DNA of 64,000 nucleotides from Powellomyces hirtus (Eukaryota > Chytridiomycota > Chytridiomycetes > Spizellomycetales > Powellomycetaceae): positions 868,001-932,000 of the forward strand of contig JAHLKG010000008.1 of NCBI GenBank assembly GCA_025526995.1, in the 5' to 3' direction. The first letter of the stretch is position 1, and each line of letters begins with the position of its first letter. The position numbers were made by a program, and so were the translations under genes. Of the stretch, positions 24,043-35,944 are shown piece after piece. The notes beneath the pieces are model-generated. The model had not been told where the DNA came from and searched no databases. It saw only the letters and a list, made by a program, of their open reading frames with translations.

Positions 24043-25854
24043 ATGATGGTCATGGAGCATCCTTACCAGCCCCATCTATTTAACAATGCTCCCTTGACAC
24101 GGCCGCTTACCCAACAACAACCCGGGCGGTTGCGTCCACCTCTCACACCTTCTCTGCCTTCACCGCCGTCAAGCATCCATGCCCCAGCTCCGCCATCGGG
24201 CAGTCAACACGATGAGGAATTGGCGTGCTGGTCCCCTGTCGACACCACCCACGAGATTACTCCGAGGTTCCATGCTCAGTCTTCGGTACCAGCATCCGCA
24301 TCATACCCGCATCAGAATAGAGACGACTTCTACCAACATCCCGATCAACGGTTCGTGTCTTTGGGCCCGACGGGCGGAGGGCCTGCGAGCAATACACCGG
24401 CGCTCCTGCAACCACCCCAACAGTCGCATATGCAGATGGACCGACAGGCATCGACGTTCCGTAACGATAATGCATTCGTTGAGCAGGAGCAATGGACGTA
24501 CCAAGACGCCCTTCCATATCAGTCCTCAAGCGGAAGTCAACAGGAAGCCCTACCATATCAGTCCTCAAGCGGAAGCCGACAGGAAGCCCTACCATATCAG
24601 TCCTCGAGCGGAACTCACCAGGACGCATTTTCCTATTTCATCCCCTCTGCTAACAATACCGTAACGTACGCTCCCATCGTCGAAGTGCAAGACCCGGTAC
24701 CGCCTCCCCGCTTCTCCCCCCAGGTCCCACATGGACTGTCCGCTCTCATCACTTCATTCCCTGCGTCCCCAATGCCGCCCGAATACGGGTCCCCTTACGC
24801 CCCTCCTGGTGCCCCGACCAGCAGCAGCAACAGCAACAGCATCCGTATGATAAACAACAACGCTGGATCGTTGTCGGCAGTCGACCAACGCTGGCTGCCC
24901 TATGTCGGATCCTCACCCTACCCTGTGGACTCTACCATGCCCGACACATTCGCACAACCGGATACCGCGATGCCCGCGTGGGGAGAGCAACCCCTCTACG
25001 TCTCGGATCCAAGGCAAGTCCTTGGACCCGGACAGCACGACCAACAACACCAGCAATACCAACAGCAACAGCATCATCCCCAGCTCCACCAACCGCACGA
25101 CTTGAAACCTATCAAAATGGAACCCGCCAACACATTCGTGTTCCCCAATGTGCCCGCACCCATGCTCTCGCCAGGATTATCAGCATCGTCGTCGTCACGG
25201 TCAATACCCATCCCGCCCTCCCCGCCCATTCTGCGCCGACGCCCCTCGGCCCTCACCGGTCCGCCGCGCCGGCACTCGGCTGCGGGCGGAATCAAACGAT
25301 CGACGTCGGACGTGAATCCGTCAGCGTCGTCATCTGGCAGTAGCAGCAGCAAACTTGCGAAGCATCAGCCGGCATCCAAAAAGGGAAAAGCAGTCGCTAC
25401 GAACTCGGGCGAGGATGTGCTGCGCTGCCCATTTCCAAGTAAGCACACTCCACTTCCCCTCCCTTCCCATTCTTTTGCAGAACACAAAGACAACTACTAA
25501 CGACCTTTTATTGATTTCGTTCTCCCTCCAGACTGTGACAAAACATTCGGTCTCACATGCATAAAACTCCTCGTCTCCCACCTGACCGTCCACTCCTCCT
25601 TACGACCCTACACCTGCGAATCCCCGACCTGCGACAAGTCCTTTGCCCGACAGCACGACGCGTTCCGCCATTACCGATCCATGCACGAAAAACCTTCCTT
25701 CGAATGCCCCTTCTGCAAAGCTCGCTTCTCGAGAAAGGATACCCTCAAGGACCATGTCGCCATGGCCATGACCAGACCCTGCCCCGTCAGAAGGGACAGA
25801 ACGGCGGCGAAGAGGGATAGAGCTGCTTCGTTGCCCCCGAAAGCGGAGGAGTAA
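24043..25854 (+). CDS. C2H2 zinc-finger transcription factor
   Basis: Two exons, 24043-25438 and 25532-25854, 572 residues. The first 460 residues are Pro/Ser/Gln-rich, typical of an activation region, with a 13-residue tandem repeat (LPYQSSSG..Q.A) and Gln tracts. A basic patch (PPRRHSAAGGIKRS) precedes three zinc fingers at the C-terminus. Finger 1 is CPFPNCDKTFGLTCIKLLVSHLTVH (split by the intron), finger 2 is CESPTCDKSFARQHDAFRHYRSMH. Finger 3 (CPFCKARFSRKDTLKDHV) lacks the second His and is followed by a Cys. The arrangement resembles calcineurin-responsive Crz1-type factors, but the paralogue cannot be settled from sequence alone. An alternative start codon lies two codons downstream. 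Confidence 0.88.
24508..24624 (+). repeat. 39-bp in-frame tandem repeat, three copies
   Basis: Units at 24508-24546, 24547-24585 and 24586-24624 encode ALPYQSSSGSQQE-type repeats inside the transcription factor. Copies 1 and 2 are nearly identical; the third has drifted. In-frame length means copy-number change would not disrupt the protein. Confidence 0.9.
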
Positions 25855-26435
25855 CGGCGGACGACTGGTCTGACCTTTGAGACACAAAACACACACAGAC
25901 ACTTTTCTGCATATACTTTTCATCACGCAAATAACCTAACACGCTATCCGGCGTCTGCATACCCACAACTCATACCATAAAATTTTTGATCCAACTATTG
26001 TCTGCATTCTGATACACAACAAATCACATTTCAACAACAAAACTTTCCTTGCATTATGCGCTATGTAAATTGTCCTTTCTGCTAGTGTCTCTTTGTATTC
26101 TGGTGGACATGCAACCGTGTGTGGCGCACGTAAACCTGGGGGGATGTCTTGCACCACGGGTGCACCCGAGACTTCGTACAGGGGAACTTCGGAGCTAAAG
26201 ATAGTTTTATACTTTTTGAATGCAACCTTGATGTGGATCGCATCGATGCATCATGGGACCACAAACATTTTGCAAATCAGGGATATGAAGCCGGACCCGC
26301 GCTCTAGTCCCCCGCGCCTCTTTCAGCAATCAGCTTCTTTCCTTCTCTTTGCCTACCATCAATCGGTGGGCCCTGCAGATCGAACGCTCCAGACCATTTC
26401 TGCATATACATTTACAAGTGGCTTGCAAATCAGAC
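25855..26435. other. Intergenic region
   Basis: About 580 bp between two plus-strand genes with no credible ORF, RNA gene or repeat. Confidence 0.5.
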
Positions 26436-26935
26436 ATGAGGGCTAGTGTAACGGTAGTGTCAACACAACACGTCCGGCACGACCGCAATGTGAGTCCATA
26501 TGAGCGGGGGAACCACCCTCCGGTTAGAATCCCGATCACATTGCCCTGATCCTCGGTTGTTCCCTTTTTTCATGCACAGGGTCTGTTTATCAAACTGTCG
26601 ACCGAAAACGGATACCAATTCAAGACTTCTACAGTGCCGGGCTTTGGCTCGGCCGAGTTCAACCAGTCGTTTCAGTTCAATGTCCAGCCATGGGCGAGAC
26701 TTCACGTCCGCGTGCACGACAGCGATCTGGCGGGCGATGCGGTCGGCACCGCTTTTGTCTGCTTGTCGGATACACCCGAAGAAAAAGAAATTGTTTTGCC
26801 GGTGAGAAAGACTTTTTGGTTCATTCGCTTTTTTGGTTCATGATTGCTGATACCACTTTTGGTATGCAGGTCCACAAGTCATTTCGTGACACTCAACCCT
26901 CTGGTATCGTGGTGCTCCGCATCCGCTCCCTGTAA
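26436..26935 (+). CDS. Small single C2-domain protein
   Basis: Three exons, 26436-26489, 26580-26801 and 26870-26935, give 113 residues, essentially one C2 beta-sandwich. Visible pattern: VTVVSTQHVRHDRNGLFIKL at strand 1-2, then FNQSFQFNV, LHVRVHDSDLAGDAVGTA and a final GIVVLRIRSL. The Asp pair in VHDSDL and the HD before GLF could be Ca2+ loop residues, so calcium-dependent lipid binding is possible. No transmembrane segment or partner domain. Too short for the ordinary gene-length filters, but intron phases and strand order support it. Function unknown. Confidence 0.75.
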
Positions 26936-27588
26936 AGATCTTTCTCAGGACTACCTCGCGCCTTCCGCACTGCTTCTACCCCCATTTAGTCCCCTCTGTA
27001 TATATACCTCCACCTTGCAGTTTCTCTGTTTCTTGTGCAAATAACCTTCATCATTACAATGACATTGGCACAGTTGTCATTCGTTTGCACACATGTCGAA
27101 ATGGCGGGTGTGTGTATGCAGATCATCCAATTTCTGGGTATCATCCCAAGATGAGCATGTTCGGCGCGGAATGGGTGAGAATGGGAGACATCTCCCCCCC
27201 CCGTTATCATGAGTATGTAAAGACAATAGTAAACAACGCCGGTTAGGAGCCTCCCTCTGTCACAAACAGGAGAAAATTGTAACATCGCTTAGGTTTGATG
27301 ACTTTGTTCCGCTCAAGACGCATCGAAGCATGTGTTGACCAGCGGTACGTCCACACGTAGTGTCATTGGTCGCCCTGCTCAATGATAATTGCTGTCCAAA
27401 TCAACAGATAGATAACAGAGGACCTAAACATGCTTTTAAGATAACTCCGCTCACGAAACGCGTGTACTACATTTAGCTCTCACGTGTTAGTGGCTGACAC
27501 AGCGTGAATTCTTTTTGCTCTTCTCTTTTTCACTTGCGGTTTTGGCAGAAGCTGGTTATTGGAAATTTATTGATTTACACGACTCACA
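26936..27588. other. Intergenic region
   Basis: About 650 bp between the C2 gene and BUD20. A short C-run sits near 27190. No gene supported. Confidence 0.5.
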
Positions 27589-28283
27589 ATGACAAGATAT
27601 AGAAGGACAAAGACACATCGCGGGTGAGTACTCACGTCTGCTTCATCATTCCCGATGACCTGACCTATCTTGGAATAGGAAGACTCTGGCGTTGCTGAAC
27701 TGAGCCTGTCAGTGGTTTTTGTGAGTGTGGTTTTGTCACTAATGACGTTGCATTGAAATAGTATTCGTGATGTGAAACGAGCAAAGCGAACCCGAGCTCG
27801 TGTGAAGGATCTTGACCAGATTCACACGGATTTGGAGAACCCGGACCAGTACAAGAACACTGAGCTGGACGCGGATTTGCCGGGAATGGGACAGCACTAC
27901 TGCATACAGGTGTGTACCAGAAAAAGTTAGAGGGGAAACGTACGAGGGAACAGCTGCTCGAATGGTGAAGCAGCCTGAAAAAAGACGGCATGATGAATCC
28001 TAATCTGATTTCCCCTTTTCCTTTCTGGCCGTAGTGTGCACGATACTTTACAGAAGCGACATCGCTGGCCGATCATTACAAAACGAAACTCCACAAAAAG
28101 CGGTTGAAGGTGCTCAAGGAAGAGCCATACACACAGAGGGACGCAGAGGCAGCGGCTGGGCTTTTTACCGATAACGGAACGGGGCGGTCAGGGAATGACC
28201 CAAAGATAGGTACCGCTGCGGCGTCAACCAAACCACCACCTCAAGAAGAGGATGCAGCCATGGCGTTGGAGGCTGCAGTGTAG
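27589..28283 (+). CDS. BUD20: BUD20/ZNF593 pre-60S export factor
   Basis: Shuttling ribosome-biogenesis protein that helps export pre-60S particles. Exons 27589-27623, 27762-27909 and 28035-28283; 143 residues. The N-terminus is basic ([20 protein letters not shown]). [20 protein letters not shown] is the family hallmark and opens a U1-type C2H2 zinc finger (C-x2-C ... HYKTKLH). It is followed by [22 protein letters not shown]. Length is close to yeast Bud20 (166). The second intron interrupts the finger between the two cysteines. In known proteins this finger binds rRNA near Rlp24 and the N-terminus contacts the nuclear pore. Confidence 0.95.
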
Positions 28284-28490
28284 TATAGCGAGCGCTATAA
28301 GCATGTAGAATGACTACGTTTTTATTTTCCCCATTTTTGTTAATATATTGGTATTTTCGTGTTCATTGATCTGGGGGTCTGTTGTAGGCTTGTTTGATTT
28401 CCTGAGTGGATTTCCGCTAAAGACTGTTTACCAAATGCTATATACACCTTGCATCCAAAAATTGCCGCTATATACATCACTGTGATAGGA

Positions 28491-30384
28491 TTAGGAAAGG
28501 CCAGGGCTAGGAACTCTGGGAGGTTTGCCCCAGCCGGGCTTTGGTGAGCCAGGCGTTTCACTCAACGACTTCGTCGAATATGAAGGTGCTTCTCCGAACA
28601 AAGGCTGAAATGTGAGAGGTGTGCCACCCCACGAGGTCCTTGGGGATAAGGGTGCCTGTCCCCACAAAGTGGTTGGTGACATGGGTGTATGTCCCCATGA
28701 GTTTCTCGGGGATCCGGGTGTATCACACCACCCAAGATTTTTCTCTTCACTGGGCGCCCAGGTGCCCGATCCTTTCTGAATAGTTACGCCATTTCTGTTG
28801 TGGTTTGTCTCATGCGTATCGGAGAGGACAGAGTTTCGCCTTACGCCATCTTTGAAGTTGGCTTCTTGGAATTCCCAGTTTGCGATGTAGTCCTCGTCGT
28901 ATTCGTCATAGCCGTCCTCTTCCCCCGAGGAATCCTGGTTTCGATCCCGAGATGGCTTGGCTGACAGATCTTCTTTCGGGACAGGGAATAGGATTTCCAC
29001 TTGCTTGCCATCCTCTGATAACGCAAATAGGGCTGCAGTTTCAGGTTCTCCGAGCAACTCTACCAGCCGATCTCTTCTTTTGCACAGTTGCCGTATTCGC
29101 AAAATGTTCCAAAGTTCGTCCACGGAAAGCGTGATTTCTCCCGCGACCGGCCATGCTGGTTCCAGCGCCTTCTTGTCGACAGCGCGCGCGTCCGCCCACC
29201 GACTGTGCCAGTCGTTCCAGACCAAACTCGGGATCCGTTCCTTCAATTCGCGGAGCACGTTGGCAGATGTAAACCCCGTTTCGGTGAAGTATGGGAACTC
29301 AATCTTTCCGAGGTGTTTGTACGGAGTGGTATGTTGTGGTGTTTTGGGAGGTGCAGCTGCAATGTGATTTGGAGAAATGTCGAGGCGCTCAAAGATCGCT
29401 ACTTGAGTGCACTGGCCTACAACCCCCTCATTGCCGAGGCCCGACGCCAGAATTCCGACGCCGGTGAAGCGCACAGAGTAATTGTACTCGGCTGCTGCTG
29501 CACAGGCCCTACAAAGGATCCCGAACGCTCAGTATTCATATCAAACATCTGAAAGCTTCTTCCATCTCTATTCTCTCACCATTTCTGGAACTCTGCTCGA
29601 GTCCATTCAAACCGGTGGTCCCAGTGACGCATCGGTTTATCTGCAGTACCGTGTTTGAGATCGGTGAAGTTGACATTGAAGTCCGCATTGGGTGTTGTGA
29701 CGACCATCGTTCGCGGTTTGTAACCACCGAGAGTAACCTTTGGAAATGCAGCGAGAACGGCGGGATCTAGATGCTCGACACTGAATGCACAGGGATACAG
29801 GAACATTCGTGAATAAAGACAACCGCACCATCGAACCCTAATTCTAACGTGAAAGAGAATGACTTACACTTCAATGCTGGCGATTGCATCAAATCCCATC
29901 AACCGCTCATCCACTTCCGCGACTGAACCTATCAGTCGATACCACTTTAGTCAAAGCTTGCAAAAAGACATAATCCAAAGGGTCCACCAGCCCTCCACCG
30001 CTGACCTTGATACAAATCGAAATCAACGGGGAGTTCTCTCAGGTACTGCTTATCATATGCGGTAGGCAAGCAGTTGTGGGCTGCCATGCCCAGCACAGCG
30101 GGGTCAATATCCACCCCCGCGAGAGTCGTGAACCCAGCTTCATTCAACAAGATCTCCAGCAATGACCCTTCACCGCAGCCCAAATCCAACACCTAAAAGA
30201 CACAAAAGGTGGCAAAAACTCAGGACATTGCTCTGAGCTGTCAAAAAGGAAGTATGGTCCTTACCGAATGCGAGTCATTCGCTTTCAAGATTTGAGACAC
30301 GAGAGCTCTCCGTTGGATCCAGAGAGGAGGGTTGAACAGTCGCCCAGAGTGTGCTTCTGGATCGCTGGGGTCGGCAGTGAGCAT
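28491..30384 (-). CDS. HEN1: HEN1-type small-RNA 2'-O-methyltransferase
   Basis: Adds a 2'-O-methyl group to the 3' end of small RNAs, protecting siRNAs or piRNA-like RNAs from tailing and decay. Exons 30384-30265, 30192-30006, 29928-29868, 29780-29580 and 29508-28491; 528 residues. Visible: FNPPLWIQRR; SAM motif VLDLGCGEGSLL; LRELPVDFDLYQG-SVAEVDERL; the metal site EVVEHLDP; TTPNADFNVNF; MRHWDHRFEWTRAEFQKW; then VRFTGVG and GQCTQVAIFER. No N-terminal RNA-binding domains, so it resembles the short animal/bacterial form rather than plant HEN1. A 200-residue C-terminal extension follows. It is acidic first (about 28880-28930), then has repeats of SPRNSWGHTPMSP type. Confidence 0.92.
28605..28730 (-). 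repeat. Degenerate 14-residue repeats in the HEN1 tail
   Basis: Consecutive units of the form SPxxxWGxxPxSP (WGHTPMSP, WGQAPLSP, WGGTPL, then FGEAP) are encoded here. They are diverged at DNA level. A Trp-Gly repeat of this kind resembles GW motifs that bind Argonaute hook pockets; that link is inference. Confidence 0.65.
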
Positions 30385-30694
30385 TGGTCGCTGCGAAATT
30401 GTGTTTAGTCGGCAGGTGAATCACTCGCCCTTTTCCTCCACGCGAAGAAAGGCACGCGCTCCTGATTACGAGACATGCTCCTCATTTCAGTTTTGTCTGA
30501 AGACCAATTTCAGTCTTTTAGACCAACTTTTCTCCATGCAACGCTGAGAACATACAGGGCTCGGTTAAAGACTAGGGCCACCCTGTTCCACGGTACTATG
30601 TTATGGGGCTCTTGCTCTTGTGTTGTCATCTGAATAAAAAATGTATTCTATTCAAGGCTGTTGGCTGAGAACGAATGAGGACTCCAAGACCACA
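30385..30694. other. Intergenic region, HEN1 promoter / CAT2 3' flank
   Basis: About 310 bp between two minus-strand genes. No element recognised. Confidence 0.45.
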
Positions 30695-33162
30695 TTAAAG
30701 CTTGGCTTTGCCTCCATCGCCATTCAGAGCCATGCACATTTTGCCCATATCGTCCAAAACTGCACTCAATGTCTCAGTGTACTTGACGGACGAGGTGCTC
30801 TTGTCCGCCACCTTGCTTTCCACGCCCATCTTGATGATTTTGGGGGCAAGCATGTAGTTCATGCCATAGCCATCAGGATACTGCCGATAGGATATTACAT
30901 TAGGGATTGGTCCGTCGACGACGGGTGGTTCAATAAACTGGAACTCACCACTGCTCCGAATCCAGTTGCCAAGATCTGATTTCCAGGGAACAAACCACTG
31001 GTACTCAATTGCCAGTGCTGACTCTTGGCGTATGCCGGGTCGCTAAAGATCGGCGCCTTTTCATCGGGCTTCATGGTCATTCGAAGACCCAACAAGTGTC
31101 TGTCCACGCCACGGCCTTGTCCTGCAACAGCCAGATACTTGACGTGGGAGTCGCATGCTTTCACAAGGAGAGCATATTTCTGTGCCACCTATTGCGAACG
31201 TTAGACGGGTCTGACGCGTAAGAGTGCATGAGCATAAGGCATTTTGTGCTTACCGAAACTCTGGTGTCCTCGAATCCCTCTATGAAGGCTTTAGAGTCTA
31301 CACTCAACGAACGGCAGGTTTCCGTGCGTCCGTGCTTGAACTGCCGCGTACTGGCCGTTTCGTACACGGGGGCAAATGTTCCATGGATGCGGTAGAAGGT
31401 GAGCTGGAGTGCCATCTGCATGTAGGCGTCAGGACTGGACTTGCCTGCACGGAAACAAAAGCGGTCAGTTCTTCTGGTGGTAGTGGTCGAATCAACAACG
31501 GGCACTCACCAATCTTCTTTATAAAGTCCGTGCCGTATTTGGAGTAGTGAAGAATCTTCATGTCGCTGTTGGCGATATCTACGTCGATTGCCCTCTGTGC
31601 CTCTTCCAGGTCCTGGACAATCTTGTTATCAATCTTCCACAACAGCTTCTGCGGTGGTCTTAATGTTGCGTTTCGCTTGGCTGATGCGGGATCCTTGGCT
31701 GGTTCGCTAGCAAGCGATAATTTCGCAATTAGCTTATGCCTCTATGGTGGGGAATCGTGGAAAGCGTCATCAAATGCTTACTGCTTTACCACATCGTCAG
31801 CGATCAAGGCTGGAACAAGCGCATCGCATGGAGAGTGCTTGAGAACAAAAGGTGGTCTGTGTCAATGACGTGTCGACAACGAATACTGGGTAGCGCGCGG
31901 AAAATAACACACCTCCCCGTTCCATCCAGCCCTGCCATCAGCTGTAATGCAAACGCTTATGCTCTTGTCAAACCAGCGATTGTGACCGTTCATAGCGTGG
32001 AACACATTTTCTGATTTTCAAAAGTCAAAAGACAGATGATATTGATAGCTTGAGTTCACGGTCGCTTACTTCCGACGGCCTCGATGGGCCTGTCAACCGT
32101 GTAGTCATCTAAGGACACGGCAAAGATTGCGGTCTCAATGGCATGGAAAGTGTCCCGGTTCACGGAACTGAGATCTTCGAGATATTTGTGCGCCTGTATG
32201 ATTGTATTAGAATCAGCAGAAGCAACAGAGCTCAACGGCAGTTCTATCGATCGCCACTTACGTCCGCCCATTTGTCTCGGTGCAGTCCAGAGAACAGACC
32301 GATCGGTGGCTGGACGTTGGTTTCTTGCGAAACGTCTTGTATCACAGTGTGGATTTGACTGCATGTCAAACGAGTCAGCTCAATGATGTTGTATATCACT
32401 CAATATGAGCTGCAAGTGAAGCGTACCTTTCAATGTCGGCAATTGGCACGCGTTCTCTGGTCTTCGAGTCGAGAACGTCGATCTGGTAGATCTGATCGCG
32501 GGCAAGGATGACAATGTGCGTGCTGCGGCAAGGGAACGAGCCGACGTTCACGTCGCATCCTGCCTTCGGCACGCGCGTGATACCGAACACGTGGCGGTAC
32601 TGATTCATGTCCAGCGGACCCGCGCGGGTCATGTCGACAGGCAACGTCTCACTGGCAAGATTTGGGTTGTCAGCACCTTGTACTAGTTGTCTTCCACTGG
32701 CTTGTCCACATACTTTTCGATTGCGTCCTTGTAGTTGAGCATGTTGGTAACAAGTCCAGCTGCTCGTTTCACTTGAAACGCGGTGAACTGGCCCTTGAGT
32801 CTCGGGCCGTCCAAGAGCTCCTTTGGCGTCTCGGGGTGATCCCGCAACAGCATGTACCAGTTGGAGTTGATCATCACGGACTCCCTCCACCCATGGTACG
32901 CCAATGCCAACCACCATCGTTCCAGCCAGGAATTTGGTTCCTGCCTGTCCACTTCCTGCAGACGGCGCTGGAGCTCATGACCCAAACCGCCTTCTTTCAC
33001 GAACTCTCGGACATTCTTCTCCGAGGCTTCGAACTCTGCCTTGCTCAACAGAGGGCGCAGCGTTTTCAGGTACCGATCGGCGGTCTCCTGCAAGGGCGGA
33101 ATAGGCAAACGGGGGAGCTTGTCCTGGAAGCTGAAGGTTTTTGGCGCTGGCACCGCAGACAT
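30695..33162 (-). CDS. CAT2: Carnitine O-acetyltransferase, peroxisomal
   Basis: Transfers acetyl groups between CoA and carnitine so acetyl units can leave peroxisomes. Ten exons: 33162-32714, 32651-32427, 32358-32262, 32193-32070, 32010-31913, 31837-31782, 31706-31510, 31444-31254, 31188-30949 and 30880-30695; 620 residues. Family motifs: LPRLPIPPLQET, WLERWW, NETLPVDMTRAGPLDMNQY, NRWFDKSISVCI, and EHSPCDA with the catalytic His at an exon start. Others are GRTETCRSLS, GQGRGVDRHLLGL and GYGMNYM. It ends in -AKL, a good PTS1 peroxisomal signal. The N-terminus starts at the enzyme core with no leader, and an upstream in-frame stop occurs before any earlier ATG. The dual mitochondrial form known from yeast is therefore not evident. 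Confidence 0.95.
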
Positions 33163-33624
33163 TCTAGTCGATATGTGACTGTAATTATTGTTATTCCGTC
33201 GATCTAACGTGGCTATCGGACTGACTGACTACTATTTGAGCACCTCCGCGTTTGAAATCGTGGGGAGTATCGATAAATTCACACGCAACTGTCCAACTCT
33301 CAGAGGATGAGAAGGCCCAAAGGGAATACGCGGGATTGACCGGATTCTTGATGGACCGCGTGGACAAACAAGCAAGCGACTTTGTGAATGAACTGATGAT
33401 GAACTGCACAGCCACCCAATCTGCACTCGAGTCACCCAACCAAAGTTCAGCCACACTAGCACTCCACATTCCATCCACTCCACACGCCGTCACCAAATGT
33501 TCAACACGCGCACCTGGCCCCTTCGTCATAAGGGGAAATCTTGGAAATCTTGAGCATTTTTAACATTACAGTTTTAGTCCCTTTGTGACAAAAAGAAACC
33601 GTCTTACGACTCTCTGATATCGAC
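33163..33624. promoter_or_regulatory. Divergent promoter region, CAT2 / VMA13
   Basis: 462 bp between divergent start codons; both promoters must be here. A plus-strand frame at 33252-33563 has no homologous look and is not called. Confidence 0.55.
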
Positions 33625-35857
33625 ATGGCTGCCGCAGCACCAGCAACAGAGGATTTGAGTTCTGTCTCCATAGACGCGCCGATCGTCGCTAGTCACAACA
33701 AGTACCTTGAAGACCAAACTGCTGTCATAAGGTCAAAGACTATTCCTTGGGAGGTAAACCGTCGAACATTGTTGCAGGATGGAGCGGAGAGTGTGGATAA
33801 TGGATGAGAACATTCTGTGCTCTGCTTTTGAAGAAATTCTTGTTTGCGTGAGCACTGTTTTCCACGCTTACTGAGTGGTGGCGCTTCGTGTCCGTTCGTA
33901 GGGATATCAAAGGGCTTCACTCATCACCGAAGAAGACCTATCGCAGATTCGCCAATTTGAAAAGTCTCCATCAGCTGCTCTGAATGAAGTAGGAATGATT
34001 CTGGGTGGTATCATGCGGTCGAACCTATCCTAGTCTGACTGCTACGAATAGGCTGGAGAGCGATACATCGACTTGTTCATCAATCTCCTGCAAAAGCTGG
34101 TCCGTGCTGACACCATACAGAACATATTGGTGCTGATCGACGATGTGCTACAAGGTGTGGGCCGAAGATCACCAGATCGAAGGGTGTGACGTCTCGCGCC
34201 GCTGACACTCCATTTTCTTGGCCGTGAAGAAAGCGACCGCAGTGTAAAATTGTTCTATTCGCTTGCCGAGAAGAAGGGTGATCCATCGCTACCATACGGC
34301 CCGTTCATCAAGTATGCTATCACGATCGGCTTTCGAGACTTGACTCAAGATCAACCACTCACCAACCTTGCAGACTGCTCAAGAAGGACGATGAGTACAT
34401 ACAGCTTAAGTCAGCGAAGATCCTGACGTATCTATTGATGTAAGAACACTGTCTGCAACTTTACCAAGCACTATGCATTTGATTCTCATTGTCGATTACT
34501 AGACACTCTCCAAATGGCGAAGCCGACATCTCAGAACTGCTTGCCTGGATTACAACACAACTTCACAATCCAAACAGCAATGTTGTTGACATTGCGGTTC
34601 AGTATCTCCAAAGCATTCTCTCAGTATCGAAATACCGCTTGAAGTTTTATCAAACTCCCGGGGGCGTACAAAGGTGAGTAGATCATGAAAGTGTTCGAAA
34701 GGCTTCTCTGAGACTCACCTTTTCTCAGCCTTGTGGATATCTTGAAGAAGGGATCTCCAAATGCTCAGATGCAATATCAGGTCATAAACTGCATATGGCT
34801 CCTAACCTTGGTCCCCGAAATCGCGGCCGATCTGCAAAGGTGGGAGTGGCACGCTTGCAAGCGAGCTCTTTGGAGCGAATTCTAACCCGTGACCCCTCTT
34901 ATCTCTCAGAAAGTATGACGTTGTGCCAATACTTATCGACATTGCGAAGAGCTCGATCAAAGAGAAGGTCACAAGAGTGGTCATTGCTACGTTCAAGGTA
35001 GGGCAGCTCCATCCCACAAGTGATTTCTACGCAATATCGCTAACTAGGATCTTAGAATATGATGACGAAAGCCTCTCAAGAAAACATGGCCGCCATGATA
35101 GGCAACAAGCTCCTGAATGTCTGCGAGACGCTGGCGGGACGGAAATGGTCTGACGAGGACATCTTGGAGGACCTGCAATACCTCAAAGAAGAAATGACCA
35201 AGAATGTTGCAAACCTGAGGTACTTGGTGCCATGAGACGGATTACCTGATCAAGCACGCACTAACGCATGGCATAGCACATGGGAAGAATATGACGCGGA
35301 AGTGCGTTCCGGCAAACTGGAATGGTCCCCATCACACCTTTCAGAACAGTTCTGGAAGCAGTACGCAAACAAGCTATCGGAGCGTGACTTTGAGCTACTG
35401 AAGTAGGCTTGCACTACGCAGCTTTGATTGCGTCGAATTTCGATAGGTAACCGGTAACACCTTCGTCTTTCAAATCAGGCTTCTGTCGCGAATCGTCGCC
35501 ACGTCACAGTCTACTTTGGTATTGGCGGTCGCTGCACACGACCTTGGTCAGTACGTCAAATTTGCAACCAATGGAAAGAGGTATCAAATCGGGATCTGAG
35601 ATCACATGGAGTCCTTGATATTGATCGTGAAGCAGGTGGCTAAGTAAACTTCACCGACTCTCTTAGGGCGCTGGAGGAGATAGGAGCGAAAACACAGGTC
35701 ATGCAATTGATGACGCACGACGATCCCGATGTGAGATATCAAGCGCTGATGGCGGTGCAGTAAGTAACTCCGTTGACATGTGAGAGTTCATATGTGTACA
35801 GGTACTGATGGCGACCGTCCCATCAGGAAAATGATGACCCACGCATACAATGCATGA
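33625..35857 (+). CDS. VMA13: V-type ATPase subunit H
   Basis: Regulatory V1 subunit that activates the assembled proton pump and silences free V1. Fourteen exons: 33625-33753, 33902-33988, 34052-34154, 34230-34311, 34374-34439, 34503-34673, 34729-34839, 34910-34997, 35056-35219, 35277-35402, 35479-35580, 35667-35759 and 35827-35857 join in frame to 450 residues (13 listed segments; the first holds the start). Motifs: [76 protein letters not shown], and the ending [10 protein letters not shown] ... [14 protein letters not shown]. Armadillo/HEAT-type helical repeats throughout. Length matches the family (about 450-480). Confidence 0.95.
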
Positions 35858-35944
35858 TAGACTGACACTAGTTTTTGCAAACACAATTATGATATTTTGA
35901 TGTATGATGCACAAGAGCTACCCTTTGATTTCAAGCACTACGTG

